From NCBI RefSeq assembly GCF_020882245.1, contig NC_083597.1, positions 69,356,152 through 69,420,151 of the forward strand: a stretch of DNA of 64,000 nucleotides, read 5' to 3'. The translations under genes were made by a program, and so were the position numbers. Source of the stretch: Rhopalosiphum padi (Eukaryota; Arthropoda; Insecta; Hemiptera; Aphididae). The notes beneath the pieces were generated by a model that worked only from the letters and a program-made list of their open reading frames with translations, did not search any database and was not told the DNA's origin. This document shows positions 27,173-41,456 of this stretch, piece after piece; the stretch's first letter is position 1; the number at the start of each line of letters is the position of its first letter.

Positions 27173-27400
27173 TTTTTTTTTATTGGCTTATACACGTCAT
27201 AAACTAGAAGTTTATGAAAATATTCGAGACAACGGTGGTTTTATGGGATTTGAACTCTATACACCATAACTCTAGCCTCGCTAGCTGAGTAAGCCAACCT
27301 ACCCACACTGAAGTACCTTTATTGAAGCTCTTTGTATACACCTACAATCAGCCTAGCAGCCAAAACCCAACGCACCACTACAATAAGGGTTATTGAAATA
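27173..27400 (-). mobile_element. tRNA-derived SINE
   Basis: On the minus strand an A-box-like TGGCTTACTCAG (27285-27296) is followed about 30 bases later by GTTCAAATC (27247-27255), a good fit to the RNA polymerase III B box. About 65 bases beyond comes a tail of 9 A (27173-27181). This order, tRNA-like head, unique body, A tail, is that of a SINE. The 5' border is uncertain and may be near 27320 or 27400. No target duplication was identified. Confidence 0.65.
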
Positions 27401-29279
27401 AATAATTAAAACTAAACAAATTCTATATTATGATGCGTCTACTTATTGGATTTTGAACCATACAAAAGTTATGAACATTTAAATGTAAAAATAGGTATGT
27501 TGATTTTTATTAAAATAATACAATTTTAATAATGGATTAATTCAATGCATACCGAAAACAACTATTTGGAATTAAAATAGTTATAATATGTTTATTTGCA
27601 AATAATTTTGTATGTTGAACATGTATAACGCAACTTACATTTATCTTAAACTTTTTTTCATACAATAGTATTAATAAGGCTATATTGTATCCAAATTATT
27701 TTAGGATCATTAAAATTGTTTTATATTCTATATTAATATAATATAATATGTATAAAAAAATAATGATAAATCGTCAGAATTTTATAATACGATGCTAAAA
27801 TAAATAATTTTACTATATTATAGTGAACTTTATAATCAGTTATAGTTAATAGTTAGTCATATTATTTAAAATATTTTAATTGAAAATTATTTTTAAAGTT
27901 AATTTATAGGTAACCATTTGTTTTATTTATTAGGAATTATTAAAATAGGTATTTATTTTATCAAAAATTATTATTATAAAATAACAAAAATCAATTACAC
28001 TTGATATAGCTATTAAATAATTCAAATATGAGTACATCATTTTTCGAAGTAACATATGTGTAGGGTTTCCAACCAATGAATATGCTATAAATAAATTCAA
28101 CAAAGAATCTTGAGTGCATTATTTTTTTCTCAAATAAATAATTCATTATTCTATCTACCAATACATTTAAAACGTCATTAACATCATAACTTAAATTAAG
28201 TTAAAAAAAATCACTTTTTAACATTTTAAAACTTTTTAAAACTTGGAACAAACAAATATTTTTAATCGAACTTTTGGTCTTGATAGGGTTATAATAATAA
28301 CTATACTACTTTATTCACGCCCAGAGGGAAATAAATTAAAAACACCCGTCCATTTCTTGAGGTTATTATACAGGTAGTCGGCCAACGTACTTAGAGTGGG
28401 TTCACACCGAACATTTTATCGATCAACTTTCATACACACTCGGTATACGGAAAAGGTACGATGTCGATAACCCAACACCCTTTCACGGTTATAATATTAT
28501 GTGAGCGGTTTATTTAATACACAGTATTGGGTTGGCGGGCGTACATTGTTTTGTCGTATAACCAAGAAAGTCTGGCTTACGCCGCTATCCCTATTGTGTT
28601 GAACACGTTTAAAATTGTCAGTTTGCTTACAACAAATAGTTGAGGTGGAGGGTTTTTTATCACCAATTTTACCAAATAACTGTTTGTATGATAACATTTC
28701 GTTTACACGCGATCCGAATACATAATAATAATGTCCCTTGTTTTACGCATTCATATGCTATTCGAATACTCGTTGTTCAATCTGCGTAATATTGTTTTCA
28801 ATGAATTTTGGACTCACTGGAGGATACGGCGTGGTCGTAAAAATTACAACTGGCGCTCAAATGTTTTATGGTGTGTACATTAATGGATTAATAACCACGG
28901 TTGCAACACAACGACGATGATGACTCGATCATATAATTCAGCAAAATCATAGTATTTAAATAACAACAAACAGTAACGATATGGTTTCCCCGATATAATG
29001 TAAGCGCTTACATACGGTTTTACGTTTTAACAACGTTAATAAAACTACCATTCGTTCAATATCGGACGCAGTTGACAAAATTCCATCACTTCTGCTAAAC
29101 ATTTTTAACTACAATCTGTAAGTCCTGTAATATATTGTGTGCAACAAGTCGGTTATAGAATTCATTGGGCAAATCTTCTTTTGTCACATTGTCACAGTGT
29201 GTGTCCATAAACTATAACGTTAGATTTTATTGAAATACGCAGTCATAATATTATTATTTTGTTATACGCATCAACAGAA

Positions 29280-30400
29280 CGGCGGTGGTGCAGAGCAGTA
29301 TTAAGACTGGAACACCAAACACGGGTCATATACGTAAATTCAGATGACACTGGAATGATCTCGTTTAGTCGATTTTTCTCCGTTGCAGTGCTTTGGTCGG
29401 GGTTCAAAAATTCCGACGTGCCGCGAAAGTAATGTTTCGAAGAGAATCCGTGGGCTGGTGTACGTAGGTATCTATGTACAATAATAATGGAATTGTAAAA
29501 AAAGAAAGACGCTGACGGGTAAACAATGCAGTTATTTTATAACAATATTATATAAGTCGCGGTATAAACCATTCGCGTAATCTGGTCATCGAAATCATTT
29601 GGGTTCTTCGCGGGGCCCGGAAACTATGATAATAATAACTATGTCGATTGTATCGGCTCTCGAATACCGCAGCGGGGCAATACTGCGAACAATAACTCAG
29701 TGACGAATCCAATTCGAAAGTCTCGCCCTCGAATACGATTTACGAGCAAATATACGTCCTCCAGCCCACTATTATCCCTCGTCCTGTCCGTTTCGTATTG
29801 TTGTCGGAACCTCAACCGCCAGTCACCGCTACCGCCGCCGCTGCCAGAGACTTTCTTTTTTCGCTTTTAATACGCAGCAGAAACTACGGACTGCAGCAGT
29901 CTCGCCGGCGGAGTTTGTATTCCAAGACACCCGACCTACCGACCCACCAACCGATCGGACGGCGGTGGCGGAAGCACAAAGAAGAAGAAGAAGGAGACGA
30001 TGGCGGGAGACAGGGCCGCCGGCCATAAATCAGTCCGTCGAACGCCTCTAGAGCGAGCTGAGAATAAAATGTATGCCGTTCGACGCCGTTCTCGGCGGTC
30101 TCTGTCGTCCGTATAATATATCCTCCACACATGATATAGGTCGTCGGGAAAGAGACAAAAAATAAAATAAATAACGAACAAAAAATACATATCCTTTGTA
30201 CATACAGCTAGTAGCATAAGTAGTACTGTAGTAGTAGCCAGTAGTAGCACATAACGTAAGCGATATATTTATGGCCTACGTATTGCGCCGTGAATATTGG
30301 GACGATCCCATCTCGTAGGAAACGGAATTGAAAATGTTTCCGTGCGAAATTTATGCGCACGCGAACTGTCGACAATACCTCCGTTTTATCGTTTTTACCT
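29280..30400. promoter_or_regulatory. Strong CpG-rich island inside the large K2P intron
   Basis: This is one of the most G+C- and CpG-rich parts of the window. Around 29800-30130 several frames are open at once on both strands, which is what G+C-rich non-coding DNA does in a stop-poor composition. One plus frame, open from about 29871 to TAA at 30114-30116, includes ATG at 30000 in a fair context (gagacgATGG) and 38 codons (MAGDRAAGHKSVRRTPLERA and on). It could be an internal promoter of the channel, a nested gene's 5' end, or an enhancer. None is proven. Confidence 0.3.
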
Positions 30401-30729
30401 GCAGCAGGTGGGTATTTTATTATATTATTGTACGATCGTAAATTTGAAGTACTTGATGATTTAATAGTATCTAATATCTACTCCTCATAGTAGAGTCGGC
30501 CATATTAATTATTATTACGAAGAAAACGCACACGAAATCAGTCTACGCAGCCAGTTTTCCGTTCGATATTAGATAACGATATTCTTATTATAATAATTTT
30601 GCCTTCGTTACCTTAGTATTACACTTCGATTACAACAAAGTATGAAATAACTCAAATAACAGTATAATATTATAATTTTAAAAAGGTAGTCAAGTAGATA
30701 CAACTCTGATGAATATTAGAAGTCTAGTG

Positions 30730-30922
30730 CAGCGTTTCTCAAAGCGAGTTCTTTGGAATCTTAGGGTTCCGCCAGATGTATGCGATTATTGAGGAAATTA
30801 TTTTATATTATAATATATTTAAAATTTTCGATTATTTATATTAATTTAAAAAAGGGGGCTCCACGAAACACAAACTATTTCAAACTATACCACGGCAGGT
30901 CGTAAAAGTTCGGGAACCACTG
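30730..30922. mobile_element. hAT-type MITE, 193 bp
   Basis: The left end is CAGCGTTTCTCAAA and the right end, reverse strand, CAGTGGTTCCCGAAC, imperfect copies of the CAGTGGTTCTCAAAC-type hAT terminus. Flanks are GTCTAGTG (30722-30729) and GTCTACTG (30923-30930), an 8-bp duplication with one mismatch. It has no coding content. Confidence 0.75.
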
Positions 30923-32629
30923 GTCTACTGGATCGCTATTATTACTTATGAGTAAGTAAAATTCAAATTCAATGATATATAATTTTATACGAAAAATGCG
31001 GAGACAGTTTATCAGCTTGTATCACTAAATATATTTTGTGATATGCTTTTATTATATAGATATTATGTAATTTATTTTACTTTTAGTATTAAGGTAGATT
31101 GAAACAAATTTTTATAGCATTTATTATATTATTGGTACCTATTTAGTAATTATAATACGAGTAATATATGTATTTATATCATACCATATCAACTTATAGT
31201 TCAAAATGTAATAACAACTTTCTGTAAATACCGAAAAACATTAAAAATTGAATTTTAGTCTAAACATTTTCTAAACTCTAAATGCATAATATCTTAAAAT
31301 AAGTAAAAAATATTATTGCGCATAGTAAAAATTAAAAAATATACTTGATAATTTAAGTTGCTTATGACGCTATTGTTAATTAATTTCCAGATTGTCAATT
31401 AATAATTTAATTAATACCATTAATTGTCTCAATACCAGTTAAGATAAATCCGAAAGAGTAAACCATCTTAAAAAAAACTTTGTAGATATTACAATCTTGG
31501 TAATTGATTAAAATATTTTTTTTTAGATTTATTTCCCATCTAATGAAGCAAGTGATGGAATTATCACACAAAATATATCCATATGGCACCAATACGGAAA
31601 TAGTTCCAATGCGTGGATGACATTGAATTTACTGGTTATGTTACTGAAACCATATGTTACTGTAGATATAATATATAAGGAAAGTAAACATTCCGAATTT
31701 CAATGATTCCAACACAATCGTACCTGCGATATTTTATTCATATTAAAATGCATAAATTTATTCAGTATACACAAACATCTATTAGGTATAATTTATGTTT
31801 CATTGCAAATACAAATAATACGAAATGTAATTTTATCGATAAAAATGATGTCAATTCAAACCGAAAAATCACTATAGACAATTCAGTATGTATATGTTAA
31901 CACAATTAATATGAGATCAATATTAAAGATGATAGTATTACAGTAATAATTCCATAAAAAAAAAAAAATAAATATCCAATTCTTAATTTTAATATTAATC
32001 GAATATTGTTTATTTTTTTATATATAATCTATTAATAAAATATAACAAAATGTTCGTAATTATAATAATTAGTAATAAACTTAACATCGTACTAATACCG
32101 GTAATATCAATGAACAGTCCCAACAAAGTTCAAAGCCTTTTCATAGGAAATATGTATCGTGTACATTTTCACCCAAACATATAACATAAATTGCTTATAA
32201 AATATTCGCTGTTCCGTGCTACCATCAGCTTATCAAATTCCATACGATCGGCGGACCTAGTACGTAGTGTTTTCTTGTAATCAATATATCTATTATACCA
32301 AAGGGGTTTACGGAGTTTATGATAATTATAAATCGGCGGAATTTACATTATATACAACGTGGGTTAGTTGTAAGTACGTGAGTTCGTGTAGGGGCACAAG
32401 CAGTGTAATATTATTATTATTATTACGAAAATACACACAACTTAAATGATACATAATATTGCACAGGTTCCCGTCACTAGACCGAATTACTGAAAGCAAG
32501 ATAGGAGAGTTACGTGTTATAAAATGTATCGCGTGTCGTGGCTTAGGCCACTGTCCGCAGTACATACTTGTATGATATATATAAACCGCCATCGTAGGTA
32601 TATTAGTTATCATCGTCCTAGGTACCTAT

Positions 32630-33560
32630 ATGATACCATACGGTGTACGATATTTCCGCAGTCGTGACGAAATACACGTCAAATACAGTGAGATACAGCG
32701 TCGTCAACGCGCGCATATTTATCATGCCGGCCGTGAGCATTGCAGTAAAAAAAAAAAAAAAAAATACAGGAAATTCGAGAACGCCCGTTTGCTGCAATAT
32801 TCATATGTTATTATCGGGTTCCGCCGACCCTCGTAATATGCCCCTATATATTACTGTTATATTATAATCGCACGCGTAGACGTACGGCGAACGTGTGGAA
32901 ACGTTTGCGCGTGGTAGTTATGACGGTAATGGTGTTATATTTTCGTTTGTAATGCGCGCGCATAGATCAAAAGTAATAATATTACGACGCCACGGCGTGT
33001 TTTCCCGCGAGGCCGGCACAGAATATCCGGAAGCAAAGTGAATATATAGCCATCACACCTTGCCCGGAAGACGCGACCCGCCACCCCCGCCACTATCATC
33101 CCCCTGCAAATACAGTAAATATAAAGAGACTTTCATTCAAAGAAATTTTCTGTTTAACGAAACATTTTTTTTTTACATCATTCCACGAATTTCTGTGAAA
33201 TAAGAATTATTTTTCTTGTTGCCCACTGAGACTTCGTAACGTGGAAGTTTCACTGGGCTACGATATTATGGACCACCACCTCGTACCCCGATCCCGCGAC
33301 CGTCGTGTGTCCTTTGTGAATAAATCACGTGCAATATATTTTATATGCAAAGCCGACGCCGCGCCGAACGTTATCGCCCACGCGTTATATAATATCGTAG
33401 TAGGTACACGTTTACGCGCGTGTGCGTCCGGGCTGATAGCAGCATTATTCTCGCGCGAAACGAAACCCAATCGTCGGTCGTAACTATTAATAATATAGTA
33501 CACGTGTATAGTGTCTGAAGTTTGAGATGTTCCGCGAAACATTCCATTTTATCGAGCGCG
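32630..33560. promoter_or_regulatory. CpG-rich island in the large K2P intron
   Basis: CpG-rich DNA with a 16-A run at its left (32749-32764) and frames open on both strands near 33241-33542. The frames overlap in opposite directions and resemble no family. A regulatory role is inferred from composition only. Confidence 0.2.
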
Positions 33561-36221
33561 CTGACGAAGAGTAAAGTATCTCGTGTTTTATTTTTATTTT
33601 TACTCAACACTTTAACGTTTATAAAATATGTATGATTTCATTGACCATATCGAAAAAATAAATACATATTATACGAGGCAAAGGTTATATTTAATCGTAA
33701 TAACATACGACATTATAACGTAAATGTCCCGTGTCTATTAGCCTCATGAAAAAGTGAAATTTGTTTTAATATATTATTATTTATTATTTGGGTAATTTAT
33801 AAGTTACGAGAAAAAAGCTAAAATTTATAAATATAAAAATATTATCAGTCGTAGATATTATAGTATTTTTTTTTATCTATTTTACTAAAATCTTAAGTTC
33901 ATAATACCTAGTGAAAGGACAATAATAATATGATACATTATATACATATAGCCATGTTTAAGTGTTTCTATATTTTTACTTTAAATATCATAATATTATT
34001 TAAAACTGTTATATATTATATATTTACCACTGATTTTATTTGATTTAACCATGCTATATTATTATTTATATTATATTTGTAAATATTGATTTACGTTCAT
34101 ATTGGTATAATATTATTATATATAAACTTATATATTTCTTCGAAATTAAAAAAAAAATATATTAATAAAATCGTTATAATATGCATGTCAAAAAGTTTTT
34201 ATAAAAATTTAAATAATTCATACATCTTAAATATTTAAAATTTGTACTACGTTTCAAGAAATTTATAAACACTTGTAACAATTATTGTTTAATGATATGT
34301 ACACAAATAGTAAGCTATCCCATCGATAGATGATAAGATGATTTATTCCAATAGCCTGGATACTCAGTGAACAGTTCCTACATAAGTGTACAAAAGATGT
34401 AAAAGAAAAAAAAAGTGTTTTATTTTTCATTAGCAACATAAAGAAATTATTATTAATAAACACATCCGTTGCGTGACGTCACAATCGTGAACGTTGAATT
34501 ACATTGACATTTACGGTTGTCCGTGCTTTGCCTGCCACGTACGAAATATCACTCTGCGAAAACACTTTGGAAGCGTTTGTTGTTTGTGTTTTGTGGTGTT
34601 TTTTCTCTACTCATTCTCACACAAACCGTATACTGGGTATAAAGAAAAAAGGTAAATCCCCGGACGCCCTCGGGGGCGTAGTAATAATGAATCGGGTTCG
34701 GCCGCCTTATTAACCGACGTTTGTCCGTGCCCACGGCGCATTGGGGAGATAAAAACAACGAAATATTACGACGGTTTCTGGAGTACGTACAATAATACGT
34801 GCGAGCATTGTTTTTTTCGATTTTATTCTTCGAAATCTGCTTTCGTATCCATTTTACCGCGTATGCCGAGAGATGGAATGAGATGTGGATAAAACAGTAT
34901 CATATAGTTCTGGTGAGATACAGTTATTATCAAAAAACTCAACCGTTCGTGCAACATGCGTGCTCAATAAATAAAGAGAAACAAAGAGGTGCTCAATTAA
35001 TCTCATTTCGAGGGTTAAAAATTATTCAAACTAACCTAATAATTCATGTATAATACTCGTGGTGTAATATGTGCCCTCTCAAAAGTTTTGTTTCATACTT
35101 TTAATAGCATTAGCTTATAATATTATCATATGCACACTATTTTTGTAACACCACAGAAATAATTATATTAAAATGATTAAAATAATTACTCAAGTAATAA
35201 ATTAGTTGGTACACACAAAAAAAAAATACGTAAGACCAATAAAAACAGGTACTGATTTTAAAGTTTATTAGTTTTGTACCACCGCCGATTTTACGTAACA
35301 CGTGTAAGCATAATTATTATGTTTTTTTACAATCGTATATTTGTATCGTTACATAAATATTATTTTAAGTGTTTTAAAAACATGATTTTAACTTCCCACC
35401 GTGTGCTTTATCCTAGTCCATATTATAATTATTATTGCAATAAATCGTTGTAAAATGAATATTTCGGAAAGTTCAATTACACGGGGAACATATAATCGGC
35501 GAAATAAACCCATCGACTTCCCCATCCGGTGTTTTTTTTTACCACTGTTCAGTGTTCATAATGTACGCAGTATGAAAATTCGTACAATATTAATACATAT
35601 ATTATGTTCTAAACGAGAGTAGTTCCGCGAATTAACTCACAATGTAATTTTGTATGCTGGGAGTATACCATTATATTTAGTTTGCTAAAATGGTAACCTA
35701 CATTCCAGATTTCCGTGTAAAACGCAACTTCAGTCATATTAAAACCTAATAACAGTAACATATATTATAAGTATTTCATTTTAACTCACACCGTACTTAT
35801 GAAATATGGCAAAATGTCGATTGTAATATTGTCGCAGTAGGGCCATAATTCCGCAGTGGACCTGACAATCTAATGCCGTATAATTATGACCATGAAATTT
35901 AATATCCAATACATTATAGTAATTAAGAGGACGCAATTCTCCGTCTTATACTAGTACGTATAATTATGAGTTATGTGAGTTATGAGTATTTTTATATTAT
36001 ATATGCATAACTTGCTAAAAAATTGAACAATCGTAAAAAAAATCAACATATGAACACAGATAATGTTCTTAATGTTCTTGCCATCAAGTTTCACAATTGA
36101 TCGATTCACTCTAATTTTTAAACTATCAGAGCTAAACGTGATCTGCTGAGCGTAAATTTGCTATATTACGTACTTTTAAGACGGAGACAACACATGCGGG
36201 TTTGGCGTTCTCTTAACAAAG

Positions 36222-36860
36222 GCGGGCAGGTTAATGAAAAAATTTACCCGAGTTTGTTAATTTTTCTTAGTCGTTATGTAATAAATTGATTGATAGCAAA
36301 AAATATATTTAACTTCAAATTTTAAAGTTGTATAGTGAGAAACAAAACTAATTTAACTAAATTTAAAGAAGGTTTATTATTAATTGAATTACTTTTAGTT
36401 GCCATCTGAGTCATACACAATGATTGTACAATACATATAGTACGTTTTTTTAAAATTATTACTAGACCTTTTCAAATATTAGTACACTATTTATTTTATC
36501 GTACACTTGCTGTTATGGTCTAGGGCCTAGACTCTAGGCAACAACACATTTAAGTCGGTTAAATTATTAAATAGCAGAATATTTTTATTTGTATATATAT
36601 ATTAATTTAAAATCATCCAACATAAATTAAACATAATATTACGAAAAAATTAAAATTAAAAGATGAATTATTTAGTCCTAACGATAATATTTGTAAATAT
36701 GTTTAAACGATTAATATAATATAAACTTTTATACTTGTATAACTTTTATATTTTTCACATTAATGGGAAAAAATAACGAAATATAACTGGCTATTTTAAC
36801 TACCTAGTTAACCTTTTAAGTCAACCATAAAATCAACTAACTAGTTAATTCGCCATCCAT
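36222..36860. repeat. Possible second GTTAATGA-ended repeat
   Basis: The left end GGCGGGCAGGTTAATGA is similar to that at 13855. A candidate right end lies near 36840-36860 (reverse strand GGATGGCGAATTAACTAG); a second possible right end lies near 36400. AT-rich inside, no target duplication found, so borders and class are tentative. Confidence 0.3.
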
Positions 36861-39811
36861 TTTTGGTAACCGGGAAAGTTGTATAGTAAATAAAATCATA
36901 ATTAGTTTAAAATATATATAATTATATTATTTTATATTAGATCGGCTGAAATAGTTATAAGCCAATCGATTAAATCATCAGTTTTTTTTTTTATGCACTC
37001 ATGTTTCATGAAATTCCTAAAATTAAACTATATAAATATTTTTAATTAATATACTTTTAATGAGCTTACTTTCAGTTTTTTCAAGTAATGGATTCGAAAT
37101 AATTTTTTAAGTCAATTATATTTGAAAATAGTTTAATTTAATTCAAATAAACAATTACATGTAAAAGTATGAGATTTGAAGGTGTTGTGGACTTCAACGG
37201 CTCATATTATCGCATACGTACCCGCTGGTTAGCATATCATAATAATTAATCTAATAAAAAAATAAAAAGGCAATTATTAATGACCTTGAGTCCTCAAAAT
37301 TTAATATTATAATTATTCAATAGAGCCAATCGTTTATTGACAATCTTAAGCCTGTAATTGGAACGAATATTTGTAATTAACAATTAGTTCATGTTTGAAC
37401 ATATAGAACATATTATATACATACTATAAATTTTATGTTTAATACATAACCTGAAGATGGATTTTTTGTGTAGGTATACAATATTGTAGTTAGGTATCGT
37501 AACGGCTAAAGTATTCAGTAAAAGGAATTACACACAATTTTGAAATGTATTCAAAATATACAAGTACTTCCGAAAAATGAGTAGGAATTCATCAGTGATA
37601 ATAATATTTTATAGACCAGTGATTGCAGACACTGAAACAAAACTTGATTGATTAGAATATTATGCGTACACCATTAATTCTCCTGGCCGAAACGAGCGTT
37701 TATTTATTAGTATTAAAAACGTCAAAAAATTTCAGCAGGGAACTTATTACTACGAAACATAATTATATGATAATGAAATCAAAATTTGTGGTTAAATATC
37801 AAAATTGTTCCATTTTAATAAATTATTTCTATAGGTATGTGATGATGGAGAATTATGGGGTATCGATGACCTATGAATTTTACACTTATTTAAGTAGGTC
37901 ATTACATCCCGTTTTATCTGTTGTCATTTAAAGACTGTTTCTCGTGAGTATAAATTAAACATTTTGTTTCATTTTTTCCAACCAATTATTGTTTTTGGTA
38001 TAACAACAAACATGTTTTTGCTATGGACAGTTATTATATTTTTATTTTTTACGGTTTGTCAAGATGATTCATGTTTGACAACTAAACGTTTCCAAGAAAA
38101 ATAAATGTAATTTAATGTGAACATATTTTTCATGACGAAAAAAATGGTATAAAACAATTCTCGTCGGAGAAGTTTTGAGTTTTATATTTTTTTAATTGAG
38201 AAAACTTCAAATCAGCAAGAACTTAATATAAATTTGCGACAGAGATCGTTTTTTATACAGCCGAGTTAGTCGCAGTGGGAAGAAAAACAGTGAAAAACGG
38301 CTATAACTCAAATGCGGAGAAACATTTTTTTTCTCTGCTGTAATGTATTATATTATTTTAATATTATAGTATTTGGAACATTAAAATAAAGTCGCTAAAA
38401 CTTATAACCAGTATACTAACCGTGGTAATGAATTGAGTGAACGTGGTAGTGGCATACAATTTAATTATTCAGTTATACATTATTTTGGTGTATTTACTCG
38501 ACATCCGAACTAACCTTTTGAAATGATTCAAAAATCAGACGTAGGTAGTCTGAATCATTTTACTTGAATGTAGACATTTGATAGTTTAATGGAACCTACG
38601 CACAATAAGCATAATAAACAGTTTTTTAGATGGACTGTCAATTGATATACGAGTATATAAGCCAAGTCCATGATCGGATTGATAACACTTTGCTAATTTT
38701 TTCAAGACATTATTGATGCATTATTAAAAAAAAAATCAGCATTAAAATGCTAAAAAATGAACTTTTAATTCGGACGTATATTTTGTCTACTATATTGCTG
38801 TTATGTTTTTTTTATTTTGTTCTTTTATGGAAACTATGAGTTCATAAATGATGTTATCTTACATTGTGTTATCATTTTGAAAATAAAATCAATAATTTTT
38901 TTTCGACATAATCTTTTTCATGTGGATTATTATGTATTTTTTTTTTTTGATCTATTTACTTTTATTTTTAAGGTATCAATGCACAGCCGTCCAGTGATAA
39001 ACACGTGAATATATTATGTATTTATTATATTTATAATCAATAGTAATATATAATATTATGTACTATGGTTTTACGTGCTATGTCACATTGTCACGTTGTT
39101 TAGCTGCCTGACTTGGTGGCTACATTATTATAACTAGTCGACGACTGACAATATGTGCAAAACCAAAAAGCTAATTTTTGGATGTATTATAACAATATTT
39201 TTGTAGTAGTCTTGCATAATACCAAACGTAACCAACAGGGAATGTTAAGTTCCTACACTAGAGTGGCAGGTAAAAATAACATACGTTAATTGCTTAAAAC
39301 GGAATGTATTATTTCCTACACGATAGAAAAAATTTACATGACGTGTCACTTTCTATAATACGAGTCGTATTGTTTTATTTTGTTTATTTTTGTTAATTTT
39401 TTTTAATCCTTTTAGTCCTTATTATATACATTGTAATGTATATAATATACTTTGATACCATTTATTTAATTATTAATAATAGATTGGATATTTATATACT
39501 TTAGTATCATTGAATTCCTTATAATACGAAGCGTATATTAGGTTGATATTTTTTTAATTTTGATAATCATTACCGTAGATAATTGAGAAATTTAGTATTG
39601 AATAATTTTTTAGCTTTTTGTATAACTAGGTATTTCTTTAAAACATAAAAGATTATTTTCGATTTTTATTATCAATATTAGACTGACAAAACTTGTGTGA
39701 ATATTATAATGTACATTGGGACTCTCATTGTAATTAACAAATAACGTATCAATTTTAAATATTATAAATGTATAAATTGTCTAATAGTTCAAATAATTTT
39801 ATTATTAAGTA

Positions 39812-40319
39812 CAGTCGAACTTCTATTTAACAAACATAATGGTTCTTTGAAAAAAGTTCGTTAAATAGAAATTTCGTTAAAAATAAATAACCATTTTCTT
39901 TACTTAAAAACTAATTTTTACTGTACGAAAATTATGAAAATATGTATGTAAGTATAATAAGTATTAACGAATTAAGTAAAATAAATAAAAATACAAAAAT
40001 GATAGCATGTTTTCTTATACACTTACATAATAACATTCATTTTATTCTTTGTTGAAGAACTTTTTGATATTCTGTTGTACTACTAACTACTATAATTTAT
40101 ATATTAGGTTTTATAATAGATCGTCTTTTATATATCAACATCAATAACAATAATCTAATGTAATAAGATTTAACGAGATATGATGATAACATACGATCTG
40201 AATTCTTGAAGAGTGTGTAGGTACATTATATATAATAATAGTTTTTATATTTTTTGAAGAAATGCAACACAAAATTAGTTCGTTAAATAGAAGGTTGTTA
40301 AAATATATAGGTTCGGCTG
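39812..40319. mobile_element. Tc1/mariner- or pogo-type MITE, 508 bp, TA target site
   Basis: Termini are CAGTCGAACTTC on the left and CAGCCGAACCTA on the reverse strand at the right, each next to TA (39810-39811 and 40320-40321), the target of Tc1/mariner-class elements. The motif GTTCGTTAAATAGAA occurs at 39856-39870 and 40278-40292, and inverted, slightly changed, just inside the left end, giving a left-end hairpin. There is no transposase frame. Confidence 0.75.
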
Positions 40320-41147
40320 TATAATATATTTGTACAATTTTTTAATAATTTAACATTTAAAACTATACCTATACATAATATTAACTTTCCAAAAATCACA
40401 GGTTTATGATTAACATAGAAATTAACATAAGTAATTGTATTTTACTTTGTCTTGATTATTTTCACAATGTAGGAACTAACATATTATTATGAATTTTTTT
40501 TACCTGATATAGGTCTCATACAGGATTTTATATTCACCCTGATAAACGTTATCGTTAGAATAAATGTTGAAATATTTAATATTTTAAATTGAGTAGGTTA
40601 AAATACGATATATGCAACATATATGACACATACAACCTAAGTATATAAAATTGTTGATTTCGCACTTAAACCAAAAGCATGACAATCACAAAAGTTAATG
40701 CGCTAAATAATTACCACCATTTGTTTTGAAAATATCAATGTGAGAGGGTTGTGGAGGACGCGTACCTATAGTATATAAACAAAGCGATCAAGTGTAGTTA
40801 TTTTTTCAACCGAAACGCTTTGTGATTTTGTATAGATACCATCATATAATATCTACCGTTCGCTACAATAAAATCATTTATGCGTTCACTATCAATGTTT
40901 TTCGAATGTTTAGAAGGCTGAGAGGTGCTTATTTACGTTTCAGCGAACACCGTGATGAATGTCTAGTGACAAAACAATTTCGTGAGCGAATATCTTGTGC
41001 ATACGGCGCACAAACACCGACACTGTGGCAACAGAAATAATAACGTGAAACTTTTGTTTTTCGTTATAAGCCAGCCATCGGGTAAAATGTCATACGCACT
41101 GTACATGATTATAAGTATGGGTAAGCGAATGATATTATTATGTACAC

Positions 41148-41456
41148 CAGTGGTCTTCAAACTTTATGACTCGCAGCCCAATTTTCTTACCATACATTTT
41201 TTACGACCCGTTTCAGCTTTATTAGTCAAAAAAAAGTTCAAATTTCTTAATAAAGGTAATATTTAATTATTATTATATGTATATTATGTATGAAAAAATG
41301 TTTTGTGTCATACCTAACATACATAATATATTATAATATTATATAATTTATAAAAACATGAATTTTTTAAATTTTAAGCAGTAGACTTACCGTGACCCAA
41401 TCTTAAATCTTACGCGACTCAACATTGGATCGTCACCCATAGCTTGAAGACATCTG
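41148..41456. mobile_element. hAT-type MITE, 309 bp
   Basis: Ends are CAGTGGTCTTCAAAC (left) and CAGATGTCTTCAAGC (right, reverse strand). Flanks ATGTACAC (41140-41147) and ATGTACAT (41457-41464) form an 8-bp duplication with one mismatch. Inside are CGACTCGCAGCCC-like and CGTGACCC-like motifs near the two ends. It is non-coding. Confidence 0.8.

Noticed and set aside
28738..28920. Frame containing GGYGVVV, suggestive of a potassium filter
   Set aside because: It is on the plus strand, lacks T-x-G-Y-G context and flanking membrane segments; coincidence.
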